DNA of 64,000 nt from Cymbidium sinense. Lineage: Eukaryota; Streptophyta; Magnoliopsida; Asparagales; Orchidaceae. The position numbers were made by a program, and so were the translations under genes. The notes beneath the pieces were generated by a model. It was not told the origin of the DNA. It searched no databases and worked only from the letters and a program-made list of their open reading frames with translations. Below, piece after piece: positions 1-12,727 of this stretch; position 1 is the first letter of the stretch, and each line of letters opens with the position of its first letter. Location of the stretch: NCBI GenBank assembly GCA_021442155.1, contig CM038215.1, forward strand, positions 10,378,976-10,442,975. Direction: 5' to 3'.

Positions 1-1195
1 CCATGATTCATAGCTTAAAGAATAAGGCCATTAAGAAACATGTGGGCTAGTGACATGATCGAAATATAGTGGTGTTGTATAGATGCTTAGCCATCCAGTC
101 AAAAGGTTCTAGTCTTATTTGCATTTCATGTGGTGTCACTTGGAAGCAAAGCCATGCGAACAAAGTAAACAAACCACACCTTGAGATTATTTAAGTATAA
201 ACATATTGATAGATTTAATTTACATTGGCTACTTCTGTGAGAAAAGGTTTTCTTAGCTTATCATCCATAATAAATAATGATGGATGGGTAGATGATTATT
301 TGCTTTAAGTTATTTTGAATGAAACATATCCTCTATTGAAGAATTTTACAATAAGCATAGCCATCATCTGGGTGAGTTAAGTTTTGGTAAACTGGACCTA
401 GTCATGAAACTCAACTGGGTATGGTTCACAGAGTGAAAAGATATAAAGTGTTCATATGGAAAATAGATGTATGGGTGTTCGCATAGCAAACAAATATAAA
501 ATGGGCTTATATCCTTTTGGAATACCAAAATAATGCAGATGTTCACATGGTGAACATATATGAGTTGTATAAATAGCAAAAAAATAAGATACTGGGCTTA
601 CATCCCTTTATAGAATGCAAGAGTTTATGTGGGTGTTCACATGGTGAACATATGGTGGTGTTGTTTGCATAGCAATTAGATAGAGGATTTATATGATGGC
701 CAAGAATATTGTCATTTAATTAATTTAAAACTTTCAGGGGACAGCACCTCCATGTCGATTAGTAGCGCTTAAGTGCTACTATGGTGGCCATTGCCTAAGT
801 GGATAGAGGAGTTGTTAGGTGCAGTGCCTCATTGCTCATATTATTAATCCTTTTACCATTTCAATAGCACCACAATGCCTCCTGGATAGTGACATGGTGT
901 TGGTCAAGATTCTTGATAGGCATGTAGTAGGTTTTAAGGAGAAACGACAGCCTCATTTTAATGAGTGTCATGGTACTCGATCATAGCATTATGGTAATTC
1001 AATCTTTTTGTGCATGTCAGTTACAAAATTTATTATCAATAAATCTATCTTTTTGACCACACAATAAATGACGAGATGGGATGATTAGTGCCTCTGTGCT
1101 ACATGTGGGTGCCATGGCCCTGAGGCCATGTTGTACAACTCGAAAGGCCAACACCTTTGAGCCAGGTATGGGCACCATGATGCTAAGGCCTGATT
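1..1195. other. AT-rich intergenic or transposon-derived DNA, no gene seen
   Basis: No convincing coding region. Short open frames here have no recognisable domain. Two things stand out. A roughly 94-bp sequence is present twice (about 500-590 and 590-690), each copy carrying a GTTCAC-ATG-GTGAAC inverted repeat. The second half (720-1,160) is dotted with short GC-richer words such as TGCTAC, GTGCCTC and CACCA, which recur at 2,620-3,560 on the other side of the decayed transposon gene. The stretch may be the 5' non-coding part of the element whose gene starts at 1,303, but I cannot define its left end. Confidence 0.4.
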
Positions 1196-1203
1196 TATAA
1201 ATA
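1196..1203 (+). promoter_or_regulatory. TATA box upstream of the decayed transposon gene
   Basis: TATAAATA followed by GAGGCCC lies 107 bp before the ATG at 1,303. The spacing leaves room for a start site about 30 bp downstream, in a pyrimidine-rich stretch (ATTCAACGATCTCTTCT). This is the usual layout of a plant RNA polymerase II core promoter. That it drove the pseudogene is inferred from position only. Confidence 0.5.
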
Positions 1204-1302
1204 GAGGCCCAGGCTATTAAAGATTTTCATTCAACGATCTCTTCTACTAAGGATTTCCTTTTTCTCCTAGATTTCTTTGCTTCCTAAATTCCAATTTTAA
1301 TC

Positions 1303-2406
1303 ATGCCTCTAAGAAGATTAGTGGGCAAGATGATGGAATCTAACAATGCTAATTATTTCATTAGCGTTGATGCCGAGAGCGATATCAACATGCTCTCTTT
1401 CACAAGCACCTAATTTCAGAAAGGAGTTTCCAAAATCTCGGCGACAATGTTGAGGGAGTGAATATAGAGTGAATATAGATCAAGCTAGCCTACGATAATA
1501 GCTCATGCATCATCCCGATAGTGTGTGAATTCATTACAAATGCACAGGATGGCTAGGACAACTAAGCATACATCCAAGGAAAGATTGTACGTTATGATAG
1601 TAGTGGTATAAATGCATATTACAATCTTCTTAATATTGAATATGATCAATATCTCTCTTGCTATAATGATCATCCCAATTTTGATGAGATTATTCATTTT
1701 CTTTCTAGTGAAAATGAAAGCGTGCAATAGAAATGACGTGAGGAAAGGATTATTAACTTTCCTACTGCTAGTATGATAAATGCTTCTAAGGCTTGGCACT
1801 ATTTCATTTCTTCCAAGCTTATGTCATCTAGTAACATTAGTGAGATTATCAAAGATAGGGCTATTTTAAATTTTTCTATTCATAAGGGGTTTTCAATCAA
1901 CATCAAGAAGGTCATTTATAATTCTATTTGTAATATGTTGAAGGGGAGCACTATTATGCGGTAGGGCGACCTAATGAGGAGGTATTCCTTCAGAAGGCCC
2001 GTCTACTGAAGCAGGTGATTGGGGGATTTAGTAATAGATTTGATGTGGGAGAGAGTTCATATCCTCCCCGATCTAGGCCTCAAACTCCCAAATCCCTGCT
2101 TAAGTAAGTTCAAGCGATTGGTAGTCGGGTCATAGACTTGCGAAAGAGGGTGGACAAGCATAGTTGTAGGTTGAAGGTGCTATAATATAAGTTTGACCCT
2201 CATATGGGTCAACAATAGATGTTGTTCTCTTATATGACCTAATTCAAAACTGCACTAGTTAACATGTTTTAGAATTACAATCTTGGATATGTGAGCTGGT
2301 CGCCTTTCCTATGACACCTCAGTATAAGCCTTATGCGATTACCCCACCGATGTCAGGCATGAAGGAGAAAGAAGATGAAGAGCTTGGCAATGAACACGAC
2401 TACTAG
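1303..2406 (+). pseudogene. Decayed 'putative plant transposon protein' gene (PF20167-like)
   Basis: This is a pseudogene with many stops and shifts, but one protein can be followed through it. It starts at ATG 1,303 (MPLRRLVGKMMESNN). The best-preserved part runs from about 1,500 to 1,960: a VCEF..NAQDG stretch, a GKIVRYDSSGINAYYNL stretch, then RIINFPTASMINASKAWHYF and DRAILNFSIHKGFSINIKK. This order (a short 'GK.V.F....IN..Y' motif, then 'W..FI...L....N.S......RA.L...I..G..I..' ) is typical of the plant-specific transposon protein domain PF20167, found in many plant genomes in retroelement-associated genes. Downstream, 2,105-2,190 looks like a charged helical region (IGSRVIDLRKRVDKH). The frame ends with an acidic tail (KEKEDEELGNEHDY) and a TAG at 2,404. 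The biochemical role of the family is not established. Domain naming is from memory of the family pattern. Confidence 0.7.
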
Positions 2407-4597
2407 TTTCCCGCATTTATATTTTTCCCCATTTTTTTATCATCTTGTAATTTTATTTATTTGGAGATAAAGTATATATATATATATATATATATAATCA
2501 TTTCAAATTATTGTATACTTATACAATCGCTCTAGGATAATAATACTAATAAATTTTTTTTATGCTTAAGTAAGAAGTCATATGAGGGTTTGGACTCACG
2601 TCACTGATATTCCAGTGTCTCGGCACTCGAGATGAAATGAAACTCAAGAAATGGGCATTTCGGTGCTACCCTACAATGCTACGATGCTGTGGGGATATAT
2701 GTCCCCTCAATAAAAAAATTTCTAAGTTATTCTTTTATATTCATGAAATTGATATAGTGCTGCAGTGCTGTCTCTATGGCAATATGATGTTGTGAGATTT
2801 TATTTCATTCTTATCAGAAAATATTCTAAGTCATATTACAAGTGACACATAGGCATGGCGCTGTGGCACTAAGGTGTCATTTTACTTGTGTTAGGAAGAG
2901 AAGGCACTACGAAGCTGATCCTATGGCACTATGGGACTTTTGAAGCACTGTGACATTGATTCTTGGGCACAGCGGCACCATTCTTATAATATGAATTCCT
3001 GAGAGCCCAAATTTGAATTTAAAGTGTAAATATTTAAAAGTTTTTAGAAATTTTGATAGCATTTCACCTTAACAAAGCTAGATTTCAAAGTTTTATAGTG
3101 CGGAGAACTCTTCTCCCTTATTCCAAATCTAAAATTGATGAAGAGGAGGAGATTTTGATCTCACATATGAATGAAATTCAATAATGGAGGTCTTCAAATC
3201 TCTAGGTTTTCTACACCAGATTAAAGATCAATTGTGGAATTTTTATTAAACATGCCTTTTTAGCTTTAAAATAATATATATTCTTTATCTGAAGTGAGAG
3301 ATTTTGGATTGAGGGATGATCACCAATTTAGTGAGAGAGTGGAGTCAAGTGGAGAAAAAGTCCTTGGTGTGAACTGCTCATTATTATTTATATTAGTGGG
3401 TTGATAACTATTCCCTCTCAACAGCTGATGTAGTGCGTCAGCACCAAGATCACGATGTACCATAATTTGACAACTAGACTAGAGTAGTTATCCTTTTAGA
3501 AGGCCATGATAGTGCCACAACACCAAGAACATAGCACCGCTACATTATAGCCAAATTTTTTTTTAAATTTTATTTCAATTCTTTCTTTTGATGTAAACAA
3601 AATTGCCCCCTAATGAATGTGTCATGTCATTAGGACATGATGTATTCATTACCTTAATTTTATATACATTGAAGTATGCATATTTAGGTATAATTAATCA
3701 AAAGAATTGAAGCCAATGGTATGTTACTCCAATAATCTTCATGTATTCCATGATAAAAGAGAGATAGTTTCATGAGAAAATTATAGCTACAATAGTTGGC
3801 CTGGATTTCTCTAATGCAAATTGAAGCTGTATGAGCTCTATAAGTAATAGTAGCCTGCTTCTCTTTTACTTCATGGAGATGTTGAAGGGTAGCCTCTTGA
3901 TCACACTCCAATGAAAAAAGAGTTTATTCAAGTTTGGACACCTGAGCATCTTCCTGTGAGTAATCTTTTTCTATGGCTATGACAGGTTGTTTAATCACAG
4001 CTCTCCTTTCTTGTAAATATTGTCTCCATTGCTATAGTTCTCTCAATTTAGTAGAGGTATTGAGAAGTACCATTTGTGCTCTAGAAAGATCCTTTTAGAA
4101 GGATCTTAAGGATTTGAGATTGTGTTCTAGATCTTGGCGAATTAGGGAAACATGATGCGAAATGGCATTGATTGATGTTTCTACAATAGTGAGTGTATTG
4201 GACAAGACCTCATCATAGGGAGTACATAAAAAAGAATACTTTTAATTTAACATCTCTATAGAGAGATTCCTATAACTATAATTCTTCTACTTCAAAGCCT
4301 AGAGCAACAGCGCAATATAGTAAAGAATTTTTCTCTACACAAAAGCTAAATAGATTAGGTAGAACTTCTAAGTGGACACTTCAAAGTACTTTACATAGGG
4401 TCACTATTTTATGATATAAGCTTTTTAAAGGACTACCATGCAGGGGAGTTAAAGTCAGCATATCCTAGAAATAAAAATATGAAATTTCTAAGCTAGATAA
4501 TTGCCTCTGAACTATATATTTTAGACTAGAGATAAGGTGGATTACTACATAAAAATCTAGATCTAAAGAGTTATCTTGGATCACACTCACCATTACC
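2407..4597. other. AT-rich non-coding DNA, no gene seen
   Basis: No supported gene. It holds a (TA)n microsatellite at 2,473-2,496 and, at 2,620-3,560, repeated words such as GTGGCACTA and GGCACTATGG that resemble 720-1,160. These may be the two non-coding sides of one old element around the pseudogene. A minus-strand open frame at 3,684-3,911 has no recognisable domain. The remainder up to the RTE fragment looks like eroded repeat. Confidence 0.4.
2473..2496. repeat. (TA)n microsatellite
   Basis: About 12 uninterrupted TA dinucleotides, just after the end of the decayed transposon gene. Confidence 0.95.
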
Positions 4598-6070
4598 AAA
4601 GTTGAGAATTTCATTTCTATCATCGTATTAGTAAATCTGAAGTTAGTGAAGCTTTAAAGAAAATGAAATGTGGAAAAGTAGTAGGACCGGATAATATTCC
4701 AATAGATGTGTGGAAATGTTTAGGAGATCAAGGAATTTCTTGGCTTACAAATCCTTTTAATGTTATTTTAATGACTGAAAAGATGTCAGATGAGTGGAGA
4801 AAGAGTTTATTGATTCCTATATTTAAGAATAAAGGTGATGCACAAGAGTGTGCAAATTATATATGAATTAAGTTAATGTGCCATACATTAAAATTATGGG
4901 AGAGAGTAGCATAGGTTACGATGTGATCAAGTTTCACAATTTTGGTTTCATGAGATCTACTATGGATGCTATACATTTGTTAAGAGGTTTAATAGAGAAG
5001 CATAGAGAAAGTAAGAAGGATCTACATATGATATTTATTGATTTAGAGAAAGCTTATGATAAAGTCTCAAGAGATGTTCTGAGAGAGTTCTAACGAAAGG
5101 AGTTAATATTGGTTATATTCAAGTCATTAAGGATATGTATAGAGTTGTTACTTGTGTCCAAACACAAGGAGGATTGACAAAATATTTTCCTATTTCAGGG
5201 TTACATCAAGGATCAACATTAAGCCCTTATCTTTTTTACTTTAGTTATGGATGTTCTTACGAGGCATTTACAAGAAGATGTACCTTGGTGTATGCTTTTT
5301 TCCGATGACATTCTTCTTGTTGATAAGACTAGAGAGGAGTCCAAGAAACTTGAATTATGGAGGTCAACTTTAGAGTCTAAAGGTTTTCTTAAGTAGATCT
5401 AGAACGAATATATGGAGTGTAATTTTAGTTGTAGAAGTTTTAGTGATAGTGTTGTGACTTTAGGTGATCAAGTCATTAATAAGAGTGAGATCTGAGATAT
5501 TTAGGCTCTATTGTTCAAAATGATGGTGAAATAGATGGAGATGTTATTAGTAGAATTCAAGTTGGATGGAAGTGGAGGAATGCATCCGGCCTATTATGTG
5601 ATAGAAAAGTTTCACTTAAACTTAAGGAAAATTTTATAAGATGGTGGTAAGACCGCAATGACTTATGGTGTAGAATGTTGGCCAATAAAAGAGAAGCATA
5701 AGACTAAGTTAAGTTTACGAGATGAGGATTCTTAGGTGGATGAGTGGCTTTACTGAGAGATAGAATGCAAAATGAGTAGGGAAAAAGTTGAGTAGCTCCA
5801 GTGGTAGATAAGATTAGGGAGAGTCGCTTTAGATGGTTTGGCCACATAAAGCGTTCGTCATGACATTAGGAGAGTAGATGCATTAGATTTGTCTTATGTT
5901 AAGAAAGGTAAAGGTAGACCTAAAAATACTTGGTTAAGATGTATAAAAAATGATCTTAGTATACTTGAATTAGATGAGAATTTGACACATAATAGGACAC
6001 AATGGAGACGAAGGATTCATGTAGCTGACCCCACCTAGTGGGATTAAGGCTTGTTGTTGTTGTTGTTGTA
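4598..6070 (+). mobile_element. RTE-clade LINE, 5'-truncated copy 1
   Basis: A non-LTR retrotransposon fragment whose sequence aligns along its whole length with a second copy at 54,974-56,509. It holds the reverse transcriptase and C-terminal part only; the endonuclease is missing. The 3' end is diagnostic of plant RTE elements: a GGATTAAGGCTTG motif followed by a (TTG)n run to about 6,069 rather than a poly(A) tail. I could not find a convincing target-site duplication. Homology with copy 2 begins near 4,598, so the left edge is approximate. Confidence 0.85.
4609..6035 (+). pseudogene. RTE reverse transcriptase and C-terminal region, broken
   Basis: It would copy RNA to DNA at a nicked target; now it is dead. 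Readable blocks in order: the RT start (KMKCGKVVGPDNIPIDVWK) at 4,663-4,866; a finger/palm block with STMDAIHLLRGLIEKH and the catalytic IFIDLEKAYDKV at 4,878-5,093; GLHQGSTLSPYLF near 5,200-5,240; the catalytic box as FSDD at 5,298-5,309; and the RTE C-terminal tail with RWFGHIK, a K-K-G-R-P-K basic stretch and TQWRR up to about 6,020. Stops occur at 4,864 and 5,092, and frame changes between blocks show that it is a pseudogene. The two aspartate motifs are intact at residue level. The family is recognised with good confidence. Confidence 0.85.
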
Positions 6071-6551
6071 TATTCTCTAGCATATATATGATCAGTACTA
6101 GTAGGTTGGATGTATACTAGAGAAACTACAGTAGTATCTATGGATAATACTTGTGTGACATCACTGTGCTTCTATTAGGTTGGTAGTTTAACTATTATTG
6201 GTGAGGCAGAAATATGAATAAAGTTGTCTATATCTACAACTTGTATATTAGAATCAATCGGTGGGGGGTTGTAGAGGTCTCTATCATCTTTCTCTTGAGT
6301 AGATCAATTTTTACACCATCATTTTGTACTACATTTTTGGTAATCTAATGCTCTTTTAGAATCATTAGTCACATGTGGTTGTTGACCTCATTTTTAGAAT
6401 GAGCGCACAACCCCTCCATCTTAGGCTTAAAACTTATCTTAGACTTTAAGAGTTCCTTAATCTTAAGACACATCTAGTGATTAGGTGGATACTCAAACCT
6501 AGCCCTAGAAGTAAGAAGAGTTAGTCATAGGAATAGGTCATGCTTTAGGGG
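6071..6551. other. Intergenic DNA between RTE copy 1 and the LTR-like sequence
   Basis: I see nothing coding here. It is moderately AT-rich, with no tandem repeat that I can see. Confidence 0.4.
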
Positions 6552-6770
6552 TGTTAGGAAATTTCTTACCCTTAACTTAAACCATTCCTCACTTTCCTTC
6601 TTTCAAGTCAAACTACAAATCAATTCTATTTAATTTTCTCCAAACTCAAATCCCCATGATTGAAATCCATGACTAAAACCCATGACCAAAATCCATCAAA
6701 AATTCCTAAGTCCAAATTTTGCCTAAGTCCCTAAGCCTCCCTTAAGGACTTAACCAAAACTATGATCTAA

Positions 6771-7500
6771 ACCTATTCAAACCTTTGAGATTTTCTCATG
6801 ATAAATTTATATTCTCATTTGTATTCTCATATAAAAATAAAATATAAATTCAAACCCTTCAAATCAAATTCAAAATTCAAAATCAATTCATAAAATTTTT
6901 CTTAAGTCCCTTTAATTTTTCATTAAAGGACCTAGCCAAAATTAATCCTAAACCTTGATCAAACCTATTCAATTCATGGGATTTTCTCAAAACATATTTA
7001 TATTCTCATTTATATTCTCATATATAAATGAAATATAAATATAAATCAATCAAATCAAACCCACAAATTAAATTCCAAATTTAAAATCCTTGAAATTCCC
7101 TTAAATCCCTTAATTTTCCATTAATAGATTTAACTTAAACCTTGATCAAACCTATTTAAACTCATGGGATTTTCTCAAAAATTATTTATATTCTCATTTA
7201 TATTCATAGATATAAATGAAATATAAATATAAATTAGTCAAAGCCAATCCAAAAATTAAATTTCAAATTAAAAATTCCCTTAAATCCTTTAAATTCCCTT
7301 TAATAGATTTAACCTAAATCATGATTAAACCACTTCAAATTCTTGAAAATTTCTCATGATCCATTTATATTATCATTTATATTCACATATATAAATGAAA
7401 TATAAATTCAAATAATCAAAAACAATTCCAAAATCAAACTCAAATCAACTCAAAATCTAATCTAAGCCTTTCAAGACAAAATCTTGAACTTAGCCAAATC
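6771..7500 (+). repeat. Four tandem units of about 180-190 bp
   Basis: Four diverged head-to-tail copies start at about 6,771, 6,963, 7,150 and 7,329 (periods 192, 187 and 179 bp). Each begins ACCTATTCAA or a close variant, continues with a GGGATTTTCTCA-like block, then TTTATATTCTCATTTATATTC and ATAAATGAAATATAAAT, and ends with TTAAATCCCTTAA-like sequence and a CCTTGATCAA-like junction. The units lie inside the LTR-like sequence. Confidence 0.85.
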
Positions 7501-7789
7501 AGTTCCAAATCAAGCCAAACCCTTGATTTTCTCTCATGGTTCAATCAATCTTACAATCGTGAGCTCATATATAAATTCAAACTTCAATCATTCAATCAAA
7601 ACCCAAAAAAAAAAAAATCAAACCCAAAACCACTTCATATTCTTCTTTTGAATATGAAATTTTCAAATGGATCAAAATCCATTTGACCTCAAACCACTTG
7701 GAAATGGATTTATATTTCAATCATAAGTCCATATACAAGATCAATCAACTTCAAATCAAGCTTTGACCAAGCCATTTGACCCACTTAGG

Positions 7790-8620
7790 CTCACTTGACC
7801 CAAAGTGATCTAAAGTACCCTTATGAGCCAACTTTTGATCCTAACCAAATTGGATTAAACCAAACTCAGATTTGCCTCTCATCATGATCAACAATCATCA
7901 TGGGATGATCAATAAATCAAATTGGGTCAAACCAAGTCAAACCTAAGGGTTGACCAAGTCAACACTTAACCTAAAATGAAACCTTTCATAGCTAAATTCC
8001 ACTATAGGCCAAATTGATTGAAACCATTGATCTAAGTTCACTCATGACCTATGTTTGAACTTGACCAAGCCAACATTTGAGCCTAACATAGCCCAATTGG
8101 CCCAGTTGACCCAAGTTGACCCATTTTGACCTAAAGGGCCAAAATGTGTCAAAACTTGATCTAAGACAAATTGATTGAAATCAATGGATCAAGTCCATTT
8201 CAAATCACTTGTGGAACTTGACCAAAGCCTCAATTGGCCAACTACAACCACTTAATCAATCTTAGACCATATTGAGCCAAAATTGAACTTAACCTAAATT
8301 AATTAGAAACAAAGATACCAATCAACTCCATATGACTAACCTAACCTAAACCTACCCTTGACCTACCTCAAATAGGTCAAATGGGTCAAATAGGTCAACT
8401 TGACCCATTTGACCTAAATGAAGTCATATGAGCCAAAACTAAATATATACCAAATTGAACCAAACCAAAGCCACCAAAACATTTCAAATGGTCATATGAA
8501 CTTGCCCCAACCCTTTCTTTGACCCAATTTGACCTATTGGTCAACTTGACCTAAGTTGACCCATTTTGACCTAAATGGGTCAACATGAGCCAAACCCTAT
8601 AAAATAGATTCCAAATCTAA
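7790..8620 (+). repeat. TTGACC-rich low-complexity tract
   Basis: Short words TTGACC, TTGACCAAG, AAGTTGACCCA and GGGTCAA recur many times, some in inverted pairs. TTGACC contains the core of the plant W-box (TTGAC), to which WRKY factors bind. Whether this gives the LTR-like sequence defence- or stress-linked regulation is only a suggestion. It may equally be an eroded tandem repeat. Confidence 0.6.
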
Positions 8621-11600
8621 TGAAACTTGTCCAAACCTAGTTTCTCCACATACCCAACATAACCAAAGTGAAAAATAGCAAAATGACCATCCTACCCCTA
8701 GGCCTTAGAACAAATTTTGGCCTAACCCATGGGTATTTTGGTCATACCCTCTCCACATTCACTTGGCTTTCCTAAAAGCTCAAGGGGACTTAGTGATGAG
8801 TGGTGCACTCAACCCAATGGGCTTGGGTCAGCCCATTTGGTCCCTAGACCAAACCCGATCACTTAGCTTAGAATTGAATTTTCAAATTCCCTCTCAAGCT
8901 CAATTCAAGCACATGGGAAGTTGGCAATCCATTCCTTGGATCAAAACAACCATGTGCACACTCAAAATAGCCTAAAAAACCTCTCCAATTTGAGAATTGG
9001 ATCAAAATGGCAATGGAGGTGTCATCCATCCGATTGCCATAGGGGGAGATATACTCCCCCTAATTCATTGAAATTTTTACTTGCCCTTTGTCGATTAAAC
9101 CTAAGGAACTCAGAGAAATCATCAGAGAGCACTCCTAAGCTTCTTAGAGAGGATTTGAATTCCCTAATTCTCGATTTTGCATAGTGCAAAAATAGGGGAG
9201 CTCAATCCATTAGTGAATTTCTTCCACACTTGATCTCCTTCCAATTTCTCTTTTACACTTTATCTAAGAGCTAAGTTGAGCTTGCCTAAGCTTCTATCTG
9301 AGTTCCCATAGCAAGGAAGGATCAAATTCAATCTAAGCCAAAGCCCAAGCAAGGAGGAGTTGGTCCATCCATTGATCCACTCAATCCCAAGGCCTAGGAA
9401 TTTCAACAGGGCTTCATCTCCACCAAACGAAGCTACCTCATCGATCTCAAGCACCAGTGATCACCTCTAGTGAGGTATGAAATTTTCAATCACTAAACTC
9501 AATGTGGTGTGGAGTTTTGTGAAAGAAATTTTCACCTCATCAAATTTTGACCATTGGATTTGTCGCTCTATGGCTCTAGATGGTGTAGGTTAAATTTTGT
9601 GTGATTCCATGCTAGATCGAGCTTGGATCTTTCCCTTGATCATAGATAGTCTCTGCTGATCAAGGGGAAGAACTTGGCTCATCTCAGTCATCCATCCATG
9701 CATTTTAGATGGACGGCTGAGATTATTTAGCATGTTTAGATATCTAACCTTTATAAACTGTGGGGGAATCCTTAGCTGTCCGATCTTTGATTGGATGATT
9801 GAGAATATAAGCGTGTGCGCCACTGCCACCTTTTGTGAGGTGACAACTTAAGTTGTCCCCTCACAGCGTGATGCATGTAAAGTGTGCTAACCACCGCCAC
9901 CACGTGTCGCTCTGTGAGCTAAGGATTAGTTGGGGTTAATTAAAAATGCTTAATTAATTTTAAATTAATCCATGGATCTTTAAAAATGCATAACTCCTCA
10001 TAGAAAAATCAAAAAATATAAAATAAAAACTTATGGATAGTTAATTATCTTAGAATAGTTTAAAATTAACTTTGATGAGTTTTGAATTATGATTTTCCCT
10101 GAATTAGGGTTTTATTGGAAAGTGTATTTTGCTAATTACTCTTTGATTAGGCCTTTGATTAATCCCAAATTTCTTGGGTAAGTTTTAGGGGATGACCTCT
10201 ACCTCCCCTAATTTTCATGGGATCTATTAAAGGCTTGATTAGATTAATTGCATGTGGTTTCCTTATTTACCCTTATCATGTATTTAAGCATAATTAGGGT
10301 ATGATTAGTGGTTTTACCCTCTGATTAGGGTTGATTAAGGTTAGATTCAGTAAATAGGAGGTTTATGGAATAATTTTGGGGCATTTTCGCTAAGCTATTC
10401 CCTAATCCCCCTCTTCTCTCTTTAATCTCCTCTTAATTAAGGATTAATTCATTAATTATCCCATTAATCAATTTTCTAAATATTCTAAGAAGTTTCAAAA
10501 CATAATTAATCTACCTTGGATAGATGCTTAGGTATTTAATAGCCTAAGTTCGATTAAGGAAATCAAAATCTAATTCACATGTGTGAAAGGGTATTTTAAA
10601 ATTACTTAAGCTAAACCCCTTAGCTTAATTGACTTTTCATTGTGAGACAAATTACATTAGGCCTTCTCATTATTAGGTGCATTACAAATTTAAATTCCTT
10701 GTGGTTTTTATGTCATCTCATTAGCTCATAATTATTTAGTTAATTCTTCTAAGGTGGTGTAGGTAAGGGTTAATTAAGCTACTTAATTCATACATTAACT
10801 TAATCAATGCTTAAAAATAGATTTAATTATCTGAAAATTAAATAAAAAATACAAAACACATGTGAGAATGGTTAGGAACATCAAACTCATCTCACCTTTT
10901 CAAAATTAAATCAAACTTCAAACTAAACAAAAATTATTTTGAAATTCACTTTGATTTATTCTAAATCTTCTTATTCTATAAGAATGTCTTTAGATTTAAG
11001 TGAAGTGAGTTGTTTACATGCTTTCATTGCTTTTGATCTTTCCCAACAAGCTAACTTATGTGCCATGTGATTTCATACATCTATAATCTCATATTTCAAA
11101 TTTTAAAATAAAATTGTTTACTTCATGTCAAATGTGCATGTGTTGGCTAAAGTAAAATATGAGTGGCTACTATCACTGCTAAATCTAAATTTTTTTCAAA
11201 AATACATAAATCAAATACCAAATCTAAAAGTTTGCTACTTATACTTTAATTATAATTTTGCATGTGATGAATTATAAGGGCATGCTTAGCATAGGTTTCC
11301 TTTCTTTCTTATGTTGGTATAGTTTTGAATAGGAGATTGGTAAGATGTAGGGTTCATTTGAAAAGAACCCACACTTAATTATATGCCCTATTCATCCCTA
11401 TGCTACCTAAGAAGGGTTGCCTATACTTTCATGTATAAATTGCATAAACAAAAATGAATCTATTAAGCAACTTTTGCATATTCCTTTTCTATTTAATTTC
11501 TTATATATATGTTTGTATTTAAGGAAAGTGGTATATTAGTCTGAAAAACCCTGAGGTTGCGAGGCTTTAAGTAGCCCCAAGTAGGTCTTGTACCTTACAC

Positions 11601-12727
11601 CTCTGGTTAACAATGATGCTGTACTCACTTATGCATTTCTTACTTTCATGTATGTATGTGAAAATTTAGATAAGGAAAACCTTTTCTACTAAAGAAATAT
11701 CATGCATATTCAACTTCTAAATATCCTTAAATGGATTACTTAGCATGCATCATAAAGTGTGTTAACAACTTTCATTTGCATGTATAAATATGCTTAGGGT
11801 CAATCCAAATGCATGTTATATATGTTGGGAAAGAAATGAAGTAATGTGTATTATGTGAATATTGATTCATTTTATTTAAGCTTAAAATGTCTTTCTTTTT
11901 GAATATGTTTGTTTAGGGTTTACCTAAACTTAGGATTGATTAAAAGATGTAATAAAAACATTCACCTAAAGGAAACTAAAAATGTGAATCTGCTTTAGAA
12001 ATTACTTAAGGTTAGGGAAGGAAAGAGAAGTTCTCTTCTCTTTCCCTCTCTTCATAACTTAGTAATTAATTGTATGTTTCACTTAAACCAAATTAAAACA
12101 TGAAATAAAATCAACCAAAAACACTTAAAAAAATTAAATGAAACCCTCCTTTAAGTTGAACACGTTCTTCACACTTTAAAAGAAAATTAAACCTAAAGCC
12201 ATAGCTAAGCATACCACACAAACCTTCAAAGCACACACATTAGCCTAATTCACTACAACCTTAGGTTTGGTTGGTACATGGTTTGATATTTTTTTGTTTG
12301 TGATATATGTTTTAGACTAGATGTTAGGGTGTATCCTCGTAGAATGAATGATAGGATGTGCTTAGTCTAACTATTCTTTTCTACAGGAGATTGTGCTCAA
12401 GGGGCGCTATCATAAATAAAAATATAAATACTTTTGATTGGAGGTGCTTCAAATCCCTAAGCATAATCCATAGGCTAGGTGGACCTAATCACCTATGTGT
12501 AGGGTGATAAGTCCAATATACATGCTTGGGATTTGTGTGGTATGATTTAGCTAACCTTTGTTTTGCAGGTGTTAGTTAGATTTCCACTTTTCTTTTTTAA
12601 GTAAAAATTTGTATAATTAGGATTTTGGAATGATTTTTTATGGGGATTAGGATGAGCATTGGTCATAAGATCTTAACTTATGTAGCATGTGAAGCCTTGG
12701 AGCATCTACCATCCAACCATCCAAAGG

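Noticed and set aside
1196..2406. Endogenous pararetrovirus, suggested by the TATA box and leader
   Set aside because: No movement-protein, coat-protein zinc-finger or reverse transcriptase motif of that group is visible, and the protein outline fits the plant transposon family better.
3684..3911. 75-codon minus-strand open frame with a charged N-terminal half
   Set aside because: No family recognised, no neighbours or signals, and the surrounding DNA is eroded. Could be a scrap of a coiled-coil retroelement protein, but I cannot support it.
8763..9184. Overlapping plus-strand open frames in the LTR-like sequence
   Set aside because: Two frames overlap, no domain is recognisable, and the region is non-coding in the proposed LTR.
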